A DNA stretch of 45,692 nucleotides. Origin: a virus. The translations under genes and the position numbers were made by a program. The stretch covers positions 1-45,692 of IMG/VR virus record IMGVR_UViG_3300034072_000318; one strand, given 5' to 3'. The notes beneath the pieces are model-generated. The model was given only the letters and a program-made list of their open reading frames with translations. It had not been told where the DNA came from and made no database searches. Below are positions 1 to 6,967 of this stretch, piece after piece (positions within the stretch are counted from its first letter, which is position 1; every line of letters begins with the position of its first letter).

Positions 1-97
1 AACCCTCACAGGTACAGCTCAGCAAGTAGTTGGAGTAGCCACTTTGGCTGCTACTATTATTTGGCTTGCCACCATCCCTCTTCGTAAAGAAGAGTAA
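1..97 (+). CDS. C-terminal end of an upstream gene (partial), membrane-anchored tail
   Basis: An open frame enters from the left edge and stops at TAA 95-97. The visible 31 residues form a hydrophobic segment (VVGVATLAATIIWLATI) followed by a short charged tail ending RKEE, like a C-terminal membrane anchor. The rest of the protein is outside the window, so its function is unknown. The next gene begins 17 bases after the stop. Confidence 0.5.
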   Translation, partial: TLTGTAQQVVGVATLAATIIWLATIPLRKEE

Positions 98-101
98 ATG
101 C

Positions 102-107
102 TATAAT
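102..107 (+). promoter_or_regulatory. -10 box of a predicted leaderless promoter
   Basis: TATAAT lies 6 nt before ATG 114, so a start site about 7 nt downstream would coincide with the start codon. No convincing -35 hexamer is seen. There is no Shine-Dalgarno sequence before the ATG. Confidence 0.5.
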
Positions 108-113
108 ATTTAC

Positions 114-341
114 ATGGTAAGACTAATCGGACTTGCCCTATCGGGCTTATTTTTACTGTCAGGCTGTGGCTATGATGGTCATTACCGATACCCTTGCCAG
201 GATCCAGCTAATTTTGAAAAAGAAGAGTGTAAGCCACCCTTGTGTAAAGTTGCTGGAACCTGTACAATAGATATATTAGGATTTGACCCAACAACTGGGG
301 AGCCAGTAACAGTAGAAACGGAACAAGATGGCCAAGAATAG
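114..341 (+). CDS. small phage lipoprotein
   Basis: A 75-residue protein with an N-terminal hydrophobic signal and a lipobox (LLSGC, Cys about residue 18), so it should be lipid-anchored on the outer face of the membrane. The mature part has further Cys residues, probably disulphide-bonded. A start at 66 is possible in frame, but ATG 114 is chosen because a -10 box sits 6 nt upstream. It overlaps the holin-like gene by 14 nt. Phage lipoproteins next to lysis genes can act in superinfection exclusion or lysis timing; here that is inference. Confidence 0.65.
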   Translation: MVRLIGLALSGLFLLSGCGYDGHYRYPCQDPANFEKEECKPPLCKVAGTCTIDILGFDPTTGEPVTVETEQDGQE

Positions 342-717
342 AATGACGCCAGCAGATTTAGATGCTCGTCTAAAGTTTATCCTGGGAATTACCCTGGGAA
401 TGATTTTGTTTTTTACAGCAATGGGCATTCTTTATGCCTTAATTTTTGTTACACAGCCAATTGGAGAGCAATCAGAAAATGATAAAATGTTTTTCAATGT
501 GCTTGGATCAGTAGCAACATTTATTACAGGAACTCTAGCAGGTTTGCTAATTGGAAAGAGCGGCGGAAACGAACAGCAACCAGTTACATTTGATGAACCT
601 ACAACTCCAGAAGAGACTCCTACATCACCAGCACCAGTTGAGCCAGAGCCAACAGGTAAGCCAAATGATGAAATGCCAGAAGAAACTGAAGTAGACGAAG
701 AATGGGATAAAGATTAA
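328..717 (+). CDS. holin-like two-TM membrane protein
   Basis: 129 residues with two predicted membrane helices (about 17-41 and 57-76) and a long acidic, Pro/Glu-rich C-terminal tail. Size, topology and position directly before a CHAP endolysin fit a phage holin, which would permeabilise the membrane at lysis. Holins have little sequence conservation, so the call rests on topology and neighbourhood. Confidence 0.55.
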   Translation: MAKNRMTPADLDARLKFILGITLGMILFFTAMGILYALIFVTQPIGEQSENDKMFFNVLGSVATFITGTLAGLLIGKSGGNEQQPVTFDEPTTPEETPTSPAPVEPEPTGKPNDEMPEETEVDEEWDKD

Positions 718-719
718 TT

Positions 720-1304
720 ATGGCAGAATTAGGCACAGCAGAAAAATTAATTGAGGTAGCAGTAGCAGAACTTGGAACTATTGAAGGTCCAAAAGACAAT
801 GAGACTAAATATGGAAAATTTACTAAAGCTAATTTTCAGCCTTGGTGTGGATCTTTCGTAATGTGGTGTGCAGATCAAGCAGGAGTAAAAGTTCCAAATA
901 CTGTATATACTCCATCTGGCGCAGCAGCATTTAAGAAGGCTGGCAAGTGGCTTGACGCACAAATTGCAGATCCAGATCCAGGAGACATCGCTTATTTTGA
1001 TTTTCCAGGAGATGGCGTAGATAGGATTAGCCATGTTGGAATTGTTGTAAAAGATAATGGAGATGGAACTGTTTGGTGCATTGAAGGCAATACCACTAAT
1101 CGTAAAGGCGGAAGTCAACGAAATGGTGGAGAAGTATGTCGTCAACTTCGTGCATATAAAAAGAATAAGAAAAATGTACAAGTTTCTATAGTAGGCTTTG
1201 GTCGTCCTAAATTTAAGGGCGGTAAAGCAGAAACACCAGTTTCTCCAGAGATTCAAGCAGCAATTGATCTTTTGAAGGCAAATGGGTATAAAATAGTAAA
1301 GTAA
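720..1304 (+). CDS. endolysin, CHAP-domain peptidase/amidase
   Basis: 194 residues with a CHAP (NlpC/P60-like) domain over about residues 5-155. The catalytic Cys is at about 43 in PWCGSF, His at about 105 in ISHVGI, and the third polar residue is in CIEGN (about 120-124). The enzyme should cleave peptide or amide bonds in peptidoglycan. A C-terminal motif (about 170-194, IQAAIDLLKANGYKIV) may be a short binding helix. It starts 2 nt after the holin-like gene, forming a lysis cassette. No signal peptide is seen, which fits holin-dependent release. Confidence 0.85.
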   Translation: MAELGTAEKLIEVAVAELGTIEGPKDNETKYGKFTKANFQPWCGSFVMWCADQAGVKVPNTVYTPSGAAAFKKAGKWLDAQIADPDPGDIAYFDFPGDGVDRISHVGIVVKDNGDGTVWCIEGNTTNRKGGSQRNGGEVCRQLRAYKKNKKNVQVSIVGFGRPKFKGGKAETPVSPEIQAAIDLLKANGYKIVK

Positions 1305-1306
1305 AA

Positions 1307-1450
1307 ATGAATACTTACAGAGTTAAGCTTGAAATAGATGCAGAAGTACAAGCATTTAGCGAAGATGACGCTGTAGATTATATGAACGATATATTCGGCA
1401 TTGATGATGAAGTAAAGTCTGTCAAAGTCGTTAGCGTGAAGGAGAAGTGA
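1307..1450 (+). CDS. small hypothetical protein
   Basis: 47 residues, MNTYRVKLEI start. An alternating hydrophobic beginning and acidic middle resemble the small alpha/beta phage proteins of the type 'V-K-L-E-I-D-A-E...A-x-S-E-D-D-A'. It starts 2 nt after the endolysin stop and its TGA overlaps the next ATG (TGATG), so it is translationally coupled. Function unknown. Confidence 0.6.
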   Translation: MNTYRVKLEIDAEVQAFSEDDAVDYMNDIFGIDDEVKSVKVVSVKEK

Positions 1451-2469
1451 TGGCTAAAGAAGGATACAAGCCCACCGCTGGAATGAAAGCGGCAGCAAAG
1501 AGAGCTATTCGTTGGAAAGAACAAGGAAAAGCAACAGGTGCTGGAACAGCAGTAGGCTGGACTCGTGCAGGGCAACTTGCACGTGGTGAGACATTAAGTT
1601 TGTCAACCGTTAAACGAATGTATTCCTTCTTTTCCAGACACGAAGTAGACAAGAAAGGTAAAGACTTTTTCAATACTTCTAATCCCTCTAATGGTCGAAT
1701 TATGTGGGATGCCTGGGGCGGCGATGCTGGTTTCTCTTGGTCTAGAAAGATTGTGGAAAGAGAAAAAAACATGAAGAAATCATACACTCAAGATGAATTA
1801 GTAGAAGAAATTAAAGACATGCTTACAGATGCTGTAGAACCATTTGACACAGTAGTTGAAATTGATGATGATGAAGAAATTAAAAAGTCTCTTCGTCCAG
1901 AAGTAACAAAAGAACAATTAGGAATGGTCATTGAGCATCTTATGGAGGCTATAGAGGGCATGATTGAAATGCCAGAAGAAGAGGAAGAGGGCGAGGAAAT
2001 GGAAGGCGAAGAGCCAGAAATGCCAGAAGGCCCAGCTCCAGTTGGAGATCCAATGAAGAATGAAGTTAATTGGCCAGTAACAAAATCGGAAAATGGTGAA
2101 GACTATGAATCCGATAACGAAGAAGAAGACAAGTGGGACAATTTGACTAAGGCATGCTGGTCTGGGTACAAGCAGGAAGGCATGAAGGAAAAGAATGGCC
2201 GCATGGTCCCAAATTGTGTTCCAGTAAATAAGTCTGTTGAATCAGAAGATCTTGATAAAGCTAAAGAAAAATATAAAGAAGTTATTGGAGATAGAAAAGG
2301 TGAGCCGTCAGACAAAGAATTGTATGCCAGAATTGTTGCAGAAGCGAAAAGAAAGTTTGATGTATATCCTTCAGCATATGCCAATGGCTGGGTAGTTCAA
2401 GAATATAAGCGTCGTGGTGGAAAGTATAAAGTAGAGAAATCCGTTTGGAACGGAACTTTTATTAAATAG
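1450..2469 (+). CDS. phage head-associated-type protein with DUF5872-like C-terminus
   Basis: 339 residues. Residues about 8-95 form a Lys/Arg-rich module (TAVGWTRAGQLARGE, SFFSRHEVDKKG, WDAWGGDAG) recurring in phage proteins near capsid and protease genes. An acidic, Glu-rich linker (about 150-205) follows, then a CW..Y...GMK..NGR.VPNCVP motif. The C-terminal 40 residues (FDVYPSAYANGWV..YK.RGGKY) match the DUF5872 style. ATG 1450 is preferred over GTG 1447 because GGAG lies at 1441-1444. The exact role is unknown; it could be a virion or DNA-binding scaffold component. Confidence 0.6.
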   Translation: MAKEGYKPTAGMKAAAKRAIRWKEQGKATGAGTAVGWTRAGQLARGETLSLSTVKRMYSFFSRHEVDKKGKDFFNTSNPSNGRIMWDAWGGDAGFSWSRKIVEREKNMKKSYTQDELVEEIKDMLTDAVEPFDTVVEIDDDEEIKKSLRPEVTKEQLGMVIEHLMEAIEGMIEMPEEEEEGEEMEGEEPEMPEGPAPVGDPMKNEVNWPVTKSENGEDYESDNEEEDKWDNLTKACWSGYKQEGMKEKNGRMVPNCVPVNKSVESEDLDKAKEKYKEVIGDRKGEPSDKELYARIVAEAKRKFDVYPSAYANGWVVQEYKRRGGKYKVEKSVWNGTFIK

Positions 2470-2472
2470 GCA

Positions 2473-2502
2473 TTGACATAGCCGCAGCAACTACTGTATA
2501 AT
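2473..2502 (+). promoter_or_regulatory. promoter TTGACA-N18-TATAAT
   Basis: TTGACA at 2473-2478 and TATAAT at 2497-2502 are consensus hexamers for the housekeeping sigma factor, with an 18-bp spacer. An inverted repeat CCGCAGCA (2482-2489) / TGCTGCGG (2517-2524) flanks the -10 box and may be an operator. It drives the WhiB-containing unit. Confidence 0.75.
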
Positions 2503-2543
2503 ATATATTAGTGGGATGCTGCGGTTTAGTCATTAAGGACAGC

Positions 2544-2771
2544 ATGTTAAAACTCAATGAATTGGGTGTAGAGCTCTTCATCAAAAGAGCAAAAGATATA
2601 TCCCCGTTTTGGGATAACTATGATCTAGTTATATGGAAAAAAGACATATCTGGCTATACGAGTATGAAAGGTTTATACAGGAATAATTCCTGGGGAACGG
2701 CAGATAGAATATCTGTAAACAATACTGGAGTATGGGAACTCCCTAAAAAATATGTCAAATATTTTAAATAA
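2544..2771 (+). CDS. small hypothetical protein before whiB
   Basis: 75 residues from ATG 2544, preceded by AAGGA at 2535-2539. An in-frame GTG at 2511, 8 nt after the -10 box, would give an 86-residue leaderless product. The protein is rich in Trp and Lys with no recognised domain. Its 3' end overlaps whiB by 20 nt, so the two are co-expressed. Confidence 0.55.
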   Translation: MLKLNELGVELFIKRAKDISPFWDNYDLVIWKKDISGYTSMKGLYRNNSWGTADRISVNNTGVWELPKKYVKYFK

Positions 2772-3063
2772 TTTAGGTGTAGATACAGACGATTTTGACT
2801 GGTGGCATTTGGGCGTTTGCCGTGGAATGGATACAAATCTATTCTACGATAAATATGAGGCGGATCCAAATGTCGCCAAGAATATAGATGAGGCATGTCT
2901 ATCATGTCCAGTGATAAAGATGTGTCATAATTCAGCGATAGAAAATTCAGAATATGGAGTATGGGGTGGCGTATATATGTCATCAGGAGAAATTGATAAA
3001 TCAAAGAATCTCCATAAGACCCCAGAAGTTTGGAAAAGATTAAGGAGCAAAGGTGTCATCTAA
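2752..3063 (+). CDS. whiB-like: WhiB-family Fe-S transcription factor
   Basis: 103 residues with the four Wbl cysteines: C23, then C49-x2-C52-x5-C58, which ligate a 4Fe-4S cluster. The G-V-W-G-G turn is at 69-73 and a basic C-terminus (WKRLRSK) probably binds DNA. Wbl proteins bind sigma A and tune transcription in Actinobacteria. Phage versions such as WhiBTM4 repress host WhiB2 and affect septation and superinfection. This strongly indicates an actinobacterial host. Confidence 0.92.
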   Translation: MSNILNNLGVDTDDFDWWHLGVCRGMDTNLFYDKYEADPNVAKNIDEACLSCPVIKMCHNSAIENSEYGVWGGVYMSSGEIDKSKNLHKTPEVWKRLRSKGVI

Positions 3064-3373
3064 ACATTATTATGACGATAAGCATTTCAAGTACGGCATA
3101 AATCAATGGACTGGTGAACCTAACAAGCCTGTATTTTATACAGAAGAAATGAAGAAAAAGGTTAGAGAAATAAAGAAGCCAATGCTTCTTTTGATGGATG
3201 TGGCAATGTACCCAGACTTTCTTACCCTAAGACTATACGAAGATAATTTTTTACAATTTGAAGGCAAGAAAAAAGAAGAAGTAATTGATTATGTAACAAA
3301 AGTTAAAAAACTTATAGAATCTTATGGAGTTAGATGCGAGCTGGAGGGTGTGCCTAGTGGAAGAGTATTATGA
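3053..3373 (+). CDS. hypothetical protein
   Basis: 106 residues from GTG 3053, overlapping the end of whiB by 11 nt. The N-terminus is Lys/Tyr-rich. The remainder looks like a small alpha/beta fold with strand MLLLMDV, strand FLTLRLY, helix EEVIDYVTKVKKLIESYG and strand VRCELEG. Not assigned to a family; unknown role in the whiB operon. Confidence 0.6.
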   Translation: MSSKHYYDDKHFKYGINQWTGEPNKPVFYTEEMKKKVREIKKPMLLLMDVAMYPDFLTLRLYEDNFLQFEGKKKEEVIDYVTKVKKLIESYGVRCELEGVPSGRVL

Positions 3374-3557
3374 CATCATCAATGTTGTATTCATACACGA
3401 AGAAGGAATATACGGTACTGTGGATAAACTAGGAGCATTTGCATCTATTGTTAAATATCAAAAAGACGGTATAGACTATGAAGTTCTTTTAGAAAATGAC
3501 GAGTTCGCAATAGTTGACGAAATCGTATTTCATCATGTAGAGGAAGATAATGGATAA
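3357..3557 (+). CDS. hypothetical small acidic protein
   Basis: 66 residues from GTG 3357, chosen because GGAGG lies at 3343-3347, 9 nt upstream; an ATG at 3324 in the same frame has no ribosome site. Predicted mostly beta (IINVVFIHEEGIYGTV, YEVLLENDEFAIVDEI). It overlaps its neighbours on both sides by a few bases, as expected for a coupled operon gene. Function unknown. Confidence 0.55.
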   Translation: MEEYYDIINVVFIHEEGIYGTVDKLGAFASIVKYQKDGIDYEVLLENDEFAIVDEIVFHHVEEDNG

Positions 3558-3786
3558 GATCCTATGCTATAGCTGTAATAAGAGCAAGCATAAATTAAAT
3601 GCAAAGAAATCCTCTTTGCTTCCGATTAATTTGTTAATGTGTGAATCATGCATTAACTCTAAATTAGAACCGAGATGGGTTATAATTTTGGCGGGTAGAT
3701 CAAATGGCGCAGACTATGTAAGAGAATTTGTTCTTAAAAAGCGCTATCTGGGCAACGAAATATCGGCTTCTGAACTATTAGTTTAG
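3550..3786 (+). CDS. zinc-ribbon-like small protein
   Basis: 78 residues with two CxxC knuckles (C6-x2-C9 and C31-x2-C34) that probably bind one zinc ion, followed by a hydrophobic strand and a basic tail. It resembles small phage treble-clef or zinc-ribbon proteins that bind nucleic acid or protein partners. Starts within the previous gene (8-nt overlap). Confidence 0.6.
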   Translation: MDKILCYSCNKSKHKLNAKKSSLLPINLLMCESCINSKLEPRWVIILAGRSNGADYVREFVLKKRYLGNEISASELLV

Positions 3787-3799
3787 ATTTAAATAAAGG

Positions 3800-3805
3800 T
3801 ATAAT
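3800..3805 (+). promoter_or_regulatory. -10 box, predicted leaderless promoter
   Basis: TATAAT ends 9 nt before ATG 3815, and no Shine-Dalgarno sequence intervenes. The -35 region is weak. Confidence 0.45.
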
Positions 3806-3814
3806 TAGTTTATT

Positions 3815-4126
3815 ATGGATTATACCTCTATTGTAATTGCCTTATTGGCAGCCGTATTTTCTGGTATGGGAACTGCTGTAGTAGCTGGATTAAGAGATGC
3901 TAAAAAAGAAAAAAGGCGGCAGGTAGAGCGAGAGCAAGATCATCTTAAATTAGAAATAAAAGACCTTAAAATAGCCCTATATCAATTAGAAAAAGAATTA
4001 ACTGATTGGAAGGATAAATATTATTCCTCTATCCAGGAATTAATTCAGGTTAAAGCTGAATTAGAAAATGCCTTAGTACAGCTTAATTTAGCAGAAATTC
4101 AGGAGCATATAGACTCGGAATATTAA
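3815..4126 (+). CDS. small membrane protein with coiled-coil (Rz-like topology)
   Basis: 103 residues: one N-terminal membrane helix (about 5-26, small residues, GMGTAVVAG) followed by a long charged coiled coil (about 29-100). The topology resembles phage spanin-like or holin-accessory proteins, but actinobacterial hosts lack a classical outer membrane, so no lysis role is claimed. It probably begins a new transcription unit. Confidence 0.55.
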   Translation: MDYTSIVIALLAAVFSGMGTAVVAGLRDAKKEKRRQVEREQDHLKLEIKDLKIALYQLEKELTDWKDKYYSSIQELIQVKAELENALVQLNLAEIQEHIDSEY

Positions 4127-4132
4127 AAATAG

Positions 4133-4138
4133 TACAAT
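4133..4138 (+). promoter_or_regulatory. -10 box, predicted leaderless promoter of the Ntn-hydrolase gene
   Basis: TACAAT lies 7 nt before ATG 4146, with no Shine-Dalgarno sequence between them. Confidence 0.45.
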
Positions 4139-4145
4139 AGGGTAT

Positions 4146-4712
4146 ATGACCTGTATCGTAGCCCTGTCCGTAGGCAATAAAGTCTTTCTTGGAGGGGATT
4201 CCGCCGCATCAGATGAGAAGTCTGGATTAGTACTTCAAACAACAGATCCTAAAGTTTTTAAAGTTGGTCAGTTTGGTATAGGCTTTGTAGATAGTTTTAG
4301 AATGGGCCAAATACTTCAATACAACTGGACTCCACCAATATATAAACCAACAGCAGGATTTAAAAATTTAGATAAGTTTATGCGTACTAAGTTTGTTGAG
4401 TCAGTTAAAGAAGCATATCAAGAACATGGATATGGAAGATTTGGACAGAATACAGAAGACGGAGATGAAGGCGGAATTATAATTATTGCAGTACAAAATA
4501 CTGGACGTATATTTTCTATGGATATAGATTATCATGTTTCAGAAATAGATGTAGAATATCTTGCAGAAGGTAGTGGACAACAGGTAGCATTGGGATCTTT
4601 GTTTTCAACAGGTGCAGTAAAAACTCCTCGTAAGCGTGTCAGAATGGCCTTAGAAGCCTCAGCTAAATTTATAATGAGTGTTAGAGGCCCCTTTACAATA
4701 ATCGAGGTCTAG
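4146..4712 (+). CDS. proteasome beta/HslV-like Ntn-hydrolase
   Basis: 188 residues. After Met removal the protein begins TCIVAL, giving an N-terminal Thr as candidate nucleophile. The Asp of GGDSAAS falls at mature position 17 and a Lys in DPKVFK at mature 35. These correspond to Thr1, Asp17 and Lys33 of proteasome beta subunits and HslV. The family assembles into ring-shaped peptidases, but no ATPase partner is visible here. Possible roles are cleavage of host or phage proteins, or assembly maturation; role is inference. Confidence 0.75.
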   Translation: MTCIVALSVGNKVFLGGDSAASDEKSGLVLQTTDPKVFKVGQFGIGFVDSFRMGQILQYNWTPPIYKPTAGFKNLDKFMRTKFVESVKEAYQEHGYGRFGQNTEDGDEGGIIIIAVQNTGRIFSMDIDYHVSEIDVEYLAEGSGQQVALGSLFSTGAVKTPRKRVRMALEASAKFIMSVRGPFTIIEV

Positions 4713-4720
4713 AGTATAAT
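4692..4720 (+). promoter_or_regulatory. promoter TTTACA-N17-TATAAT
   Basis: TTTACA at 4692-4697 and TATAAT at 4715-4720 are 17 bp apart. The -10 box ends 6 nt before ATG 4727, predicting a leaderless mRNA. The promoter lies inside the end of the preceding gene. Confidence 0.6.
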
Positions 4721-4726
4721 GATACT

Positions 4727-5083
4727 ATGAAGTGGCTGAATAGGTTAGCCGCCCTACTGTTTGGATTAGTCTCAGTAGGATTAATCAGAGACTTTTTAGA
4801 TAAGCATACAATTATAGTGCTTGATAAAGATACTGATATTGAAATAGAAGAAGATGAAGACATGGAAGACATTATCAATCTGAGACCAGAAAACTATGAT
4901 CATGCCATGGATCTTCGTGGCGCCCCCACGCATGTTTGCCCATGCGGATGTAACATTTTTAATGTCAAAGTAATATTTGAGGATTATGAGATCGGAACAT
5001 ATTTTCTCGATATGGAATGTGCTCAATGTGGAAGTTTGGCTACTGCGCCAACTCCTGTGGATAGAGAAGGATTAGACAATTGA
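4727..5083 (+). CDS. membrane-anchored zinc-ribbon protein
   Basis: 118 residues: an N-terminal hydrophobic helix (about 6-24), an acidic linker, then a soluble domain from about residue 46 with CPCGC and CAQC, four cysteines forming a likely zinc ribbon. ATG 4862 inside the frame could start a soluble isoform (MEDIINLRPE), since that part resembles a stand-alone actinophage zinc-ribbon protein. Function unknown. Confidence 0.6.
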   Translation: MKWLNRLAALLFGLVSVGLIRDFLDKHTIIVLDKDTDIEIEEDEDMEDIINLRPENYDHAMDLRGAPTHVCPCGCNIFNVKVIFEDYEIGTYFLDMECAQCGSLATAPTPVDREGLDN

Positions 5084-5262
5084 GAAAGTCAGAAAGACTT
5101 AGATTAGCTGAATTAGAAATAGTTAGACTTAATTTTGAACTTGAATACATTAAATCTACTTTAGGTTTGCTTATAGAACTGGGCGGGATGAAGATGCCTG
5201 ATCTAGATGCTGGTAAGTGGTACAGCAAAAAGCCTAATAGACCAGATATTCCTAACAACTAG
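5080..5262 (+). CDS. small coiled-coil protein
   Basis: 60 residues starting at TTG 5080, whose bases overlap the previous TGA; AGAAGG lies upstream. The first 35 residues form an amphipathic coiled coil (LRLAELEIVRLNFELEY) and the tail is Pro/Lys-rich. Function unknown. Its stop codon lies within the hairpin that precedes the protease promoter. Confidence 0.5.
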   Translation: MRKSERLRLAELEIVRLNFELEYIKSTLGLLIELGGMKMPDLDAGKWYSKKPNRPDIPNN

Positions 5263-5294
5263 CTATTGACGGCCTAGTTGTAATTTAGTAGAAT
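5255..5294 (+). promoter_or_regulatory. promoter TTGACG-N17-TAGAAT with -35 in a hairpin loop
   Basis: TTGACG (5266-5271) and TAGAAT (5289-5294) are spaced by 17 bp. An inverted repeat ACAACTAG (5255-5262) / CTAGTTGT (5274-5281) places the -35 box in the loop. ATG 5302 follows the -10 box by 7 nt, predicting a leaderless transcript. Confidence 0.65.
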
Positions 5295-5301
5295 AGGCAA
5301 C

Positions 5302-6228
5302 ATGAATAAAAAAATGATAACTGCCATCATGGCAGCAGTACTTTCTATCACAACAATTAATATGGCACAGGCTAATGAGCCTAAGCCTGCAACAGTGGCA
5401 ATCCTTGATACAGCTTTAGACACATCTATTCCAGCATTTCAAGGAAAGATTGTGCAAGAAGTTTGTATTTTAGAATGGAATTCCTGCCCAAATGGATCTA
5501 ATTTTATGGAAGGTCCAGGGGCTGCAGTAATGCCATCTAATTTAATTTCAAAGAATGGCTTTGATCATGGAACTAAGATGGCACACGCTGCTGTTCTTAC
5601 CAATCCAAATATAAAGATTGTTTTTGTCAGAATAGTGGGTGCTACATCTACTGGTACTAGACAGGTAACAAATGAGCCTACTTTTGTAAATGCCCTAAAC
5701 TGGGTTCTTGCAAATAAGGATAAATATAATATTCAAGCAGTAGCTATGTCTCAGGGTCATCATAATCTAGGCTCTGGCGCTAACTATTGCCCATCAACAC
5801 CTCAAACAGAGTCTTTAATTAACGCTCTTGCTTCGGCTGGAATCCCAGTATTTTTGCCAGCAGGAAATAATAGAGACTTGACTAGAGTTTCATGGCCAGC
5901 ATGTATTCCATCTGCTATGGCAATTAGTGCAACTACATTTGGAGACGGTGCTTCTATTTATACCAATTTTGATAAGAATAGAACAGACTACTTTGCAATG
6001 GGATCAATGCAAGTTCTTGCACCAGGAAACATTTTAGTAAATGAGGCTGGAACTTCGGTATCTGTACAGGTTGCAGCAGCATTATATATGAATCTAAAGG
6101 TAAAAAATCCAACATATAATTATACTCAAATGGTTAATTTGCTTAACTCTAAATCAGTAAAAACTACTGGTCGTAGAGCTGTTGCAAAAGGTAAGCTTTT
6201 AACCGTAGAGGTAATTGGTCGTGGATAG
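5302..6228 (+). CDS. secreted subtilisin-like serine protease (S8)
   Basis: 308 residues with a Sec signal peptide (about 1-24, cleavage after AQA). The catalytic triad fits S8 subtilases: D36 in AILDTAL, H89 in GFDHGTK and S252 in AGTSVSV, with oxyanion Asn in PAGNN (about 189). There is no obvious long propeptide. The enzyme should act outside the cytoplasmic membrane, perhaps on cell-surface proteins, phage receptors or at lysis. A signal-bearing subtilase is uncommon in phages. Confidence 0.85.
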   Translation: MNKKMITAIMAAVLSITTINMAQANEPKPATVAILDTALDTSIPAFQGKIVQEVCILEWNSCPNGSNFMEGPGAAVMPSNLISKNGFDHGTKMAHAAVLTNPNIKIVFVRIVGATSTGTRQVTNEPTFVNALNWVLANKDKYNIQAVAMSQGHHNLGSGANYCPSTPQTESLINALASAGIPVFLPAGNNRDLTRVSWPACIPSAMAISATTFGDGASIYTNFDKNRTDYFAMGSMQVLAPGNILVNEAGTSVSVQVAAALYMNLKVKNPTYNYTQMVNLLNSKSVKTTGRRAVAKGKLLTVEVIGRG

Positions 6229-6430
6229 ACAAATTACTGTCTTAGAAGAAATTATTGAGGATGTAGCCACAGACCTTTACAAAAAATGGTCTATGGCTCT
6301 TCCTGAAGAAGAAAAAAATGAAGAAGTATTTAAAACTTTAGCAGAAAATTCTAAAGAAGTAACCATATTTGTGATAAAAAACTTTATGGACAGATTTAAT
6401 TCTGCTGCTGAAGACTTAAAAAACAAGTAA
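6221..6430 (+). CDS. small helical hypothetical protein
   Basis: 69 residues from GTG 6221 (GAGG at 6208-6211), overlapping the protease stop by 8 nt. All-helical and acidic, with no known domain. The arrangement suggests co-translation with the protease; a protease-linked function is speculative. Confidence 0.55.
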   Translation: MDRQITVLEEIIEDVATDLYKKWSMALPEEEKNEEVFKTLAENSKEVTIFVIKNFMDRFNSAAEDLKNK

Positions 6431-6434
6431 AATC

Positions 6435-6466
6435 ATTGGGCCAGTATTGACTGGCCCAATATTATT
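6435..6466 (+). terminator. intrinsic terminator
   Basis: A perfect 10-bp stem, ATTGGGCCAG / CTGGCCCAAT with a 6-nt loop, is followed by ATTATTT. It closes the protease unit. Its loop and right arm also contain TTGACT, the -35 box of the next promoter. Confidence 0.7.
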
Positions 6467-6475
6467 TAGTAAGAT
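6447..6475 (+). promoter_or_regulatory. promoter TTGACT-N17-TAAGAT nested in terminator
   Basis: TTGACT (6447-6452) and TAAGAT (6470-6475), 17-bp spacer. The -10 box ends 6 nt before ATG 6482. The -35 box starts in the terminator loop. Confidence 0.65.
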
Positions 6476-6481
6476 AGGATC

Positions 6482-6967
6482 ATGCAAACATTTCTACCAG
6501 AGGCGGACTTTGCTGAGACAGCCAAGCATTTAGATCGCAAACGTCTAATTAAGCAAAGCGTAGAGAATCTACAAGTTCTCAAATCATTAGCTGGATATTA
6601 TAATGAATCAGGTGCTTGGGTTAATCATCCAGCAGTCAAAATGTGGGAGGGTCATGAAGATTGGCTATTCCTATACAATGAAGCCATAGTAAAAGAAATC
6701 ATTATGCGTGGCTATAAGAACAGTACAAGAGATACCTTTGATCAGATATATCAGGAAAACTTCTTGATGCTTGAGTCAAATGAACCGTGGTGGCTAGGTG
6801 ATGAACGTGTTCATTACTCTCATAAGGGAAGATTATACGAAAAGGACCCAGATAAGTACTATTTCTATTCAGAGTTTGCGGACTACCGTGAACTAGGGTA
6901 TACTTGCTGTGAATCTTGCAGTTACTATTGGCCAACTCATGCAGAGGATAATGATGAATCTAACTAA
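6482..6967 (+). CDS. MSMEG_6728-like / pyrimidine-dimer DNA glycosylase-like protein
   Basis: 161 residues. The N-terminus (MQTFLPEADFAETAKHLDRKRL, read in two parts: MQTFLP then LDRKRLIKQ...NLQVLKSL) and HPAVKMWEGHE are hallmarks of the actinobacterial MSMEG_6728 family, annotated as pyrimidine-dimer DNA glycosylase/endonuclease V related. It would repair UV lesions, plausible for a phage of sunlit water. The C-terminal 30 residues add a CCESC motif not usual in the family. Starts as a predicted leaderless gene. Confidence 0.75.
   Translation: MQTFLPEADFAETAKHLDRKRLIKQSVENLQVLKSLAGYYNESGAWVNHPAVKMWEGHEDWLFLYNEAIVKEIIMRGYKNSTRDTFDQIYQENFLMLESNEPWWLGDERVHYSHKGRLYEKDPDKYYFYSEFADYRELGYTCCESCSYYWPTHAEDNDESN

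Noticed and set aside
747-1256. antisense open frame over the CHAP endolysin
   Set aside because: It lies entirely opposite a well-supported gene and has no family-like content; a shadow.
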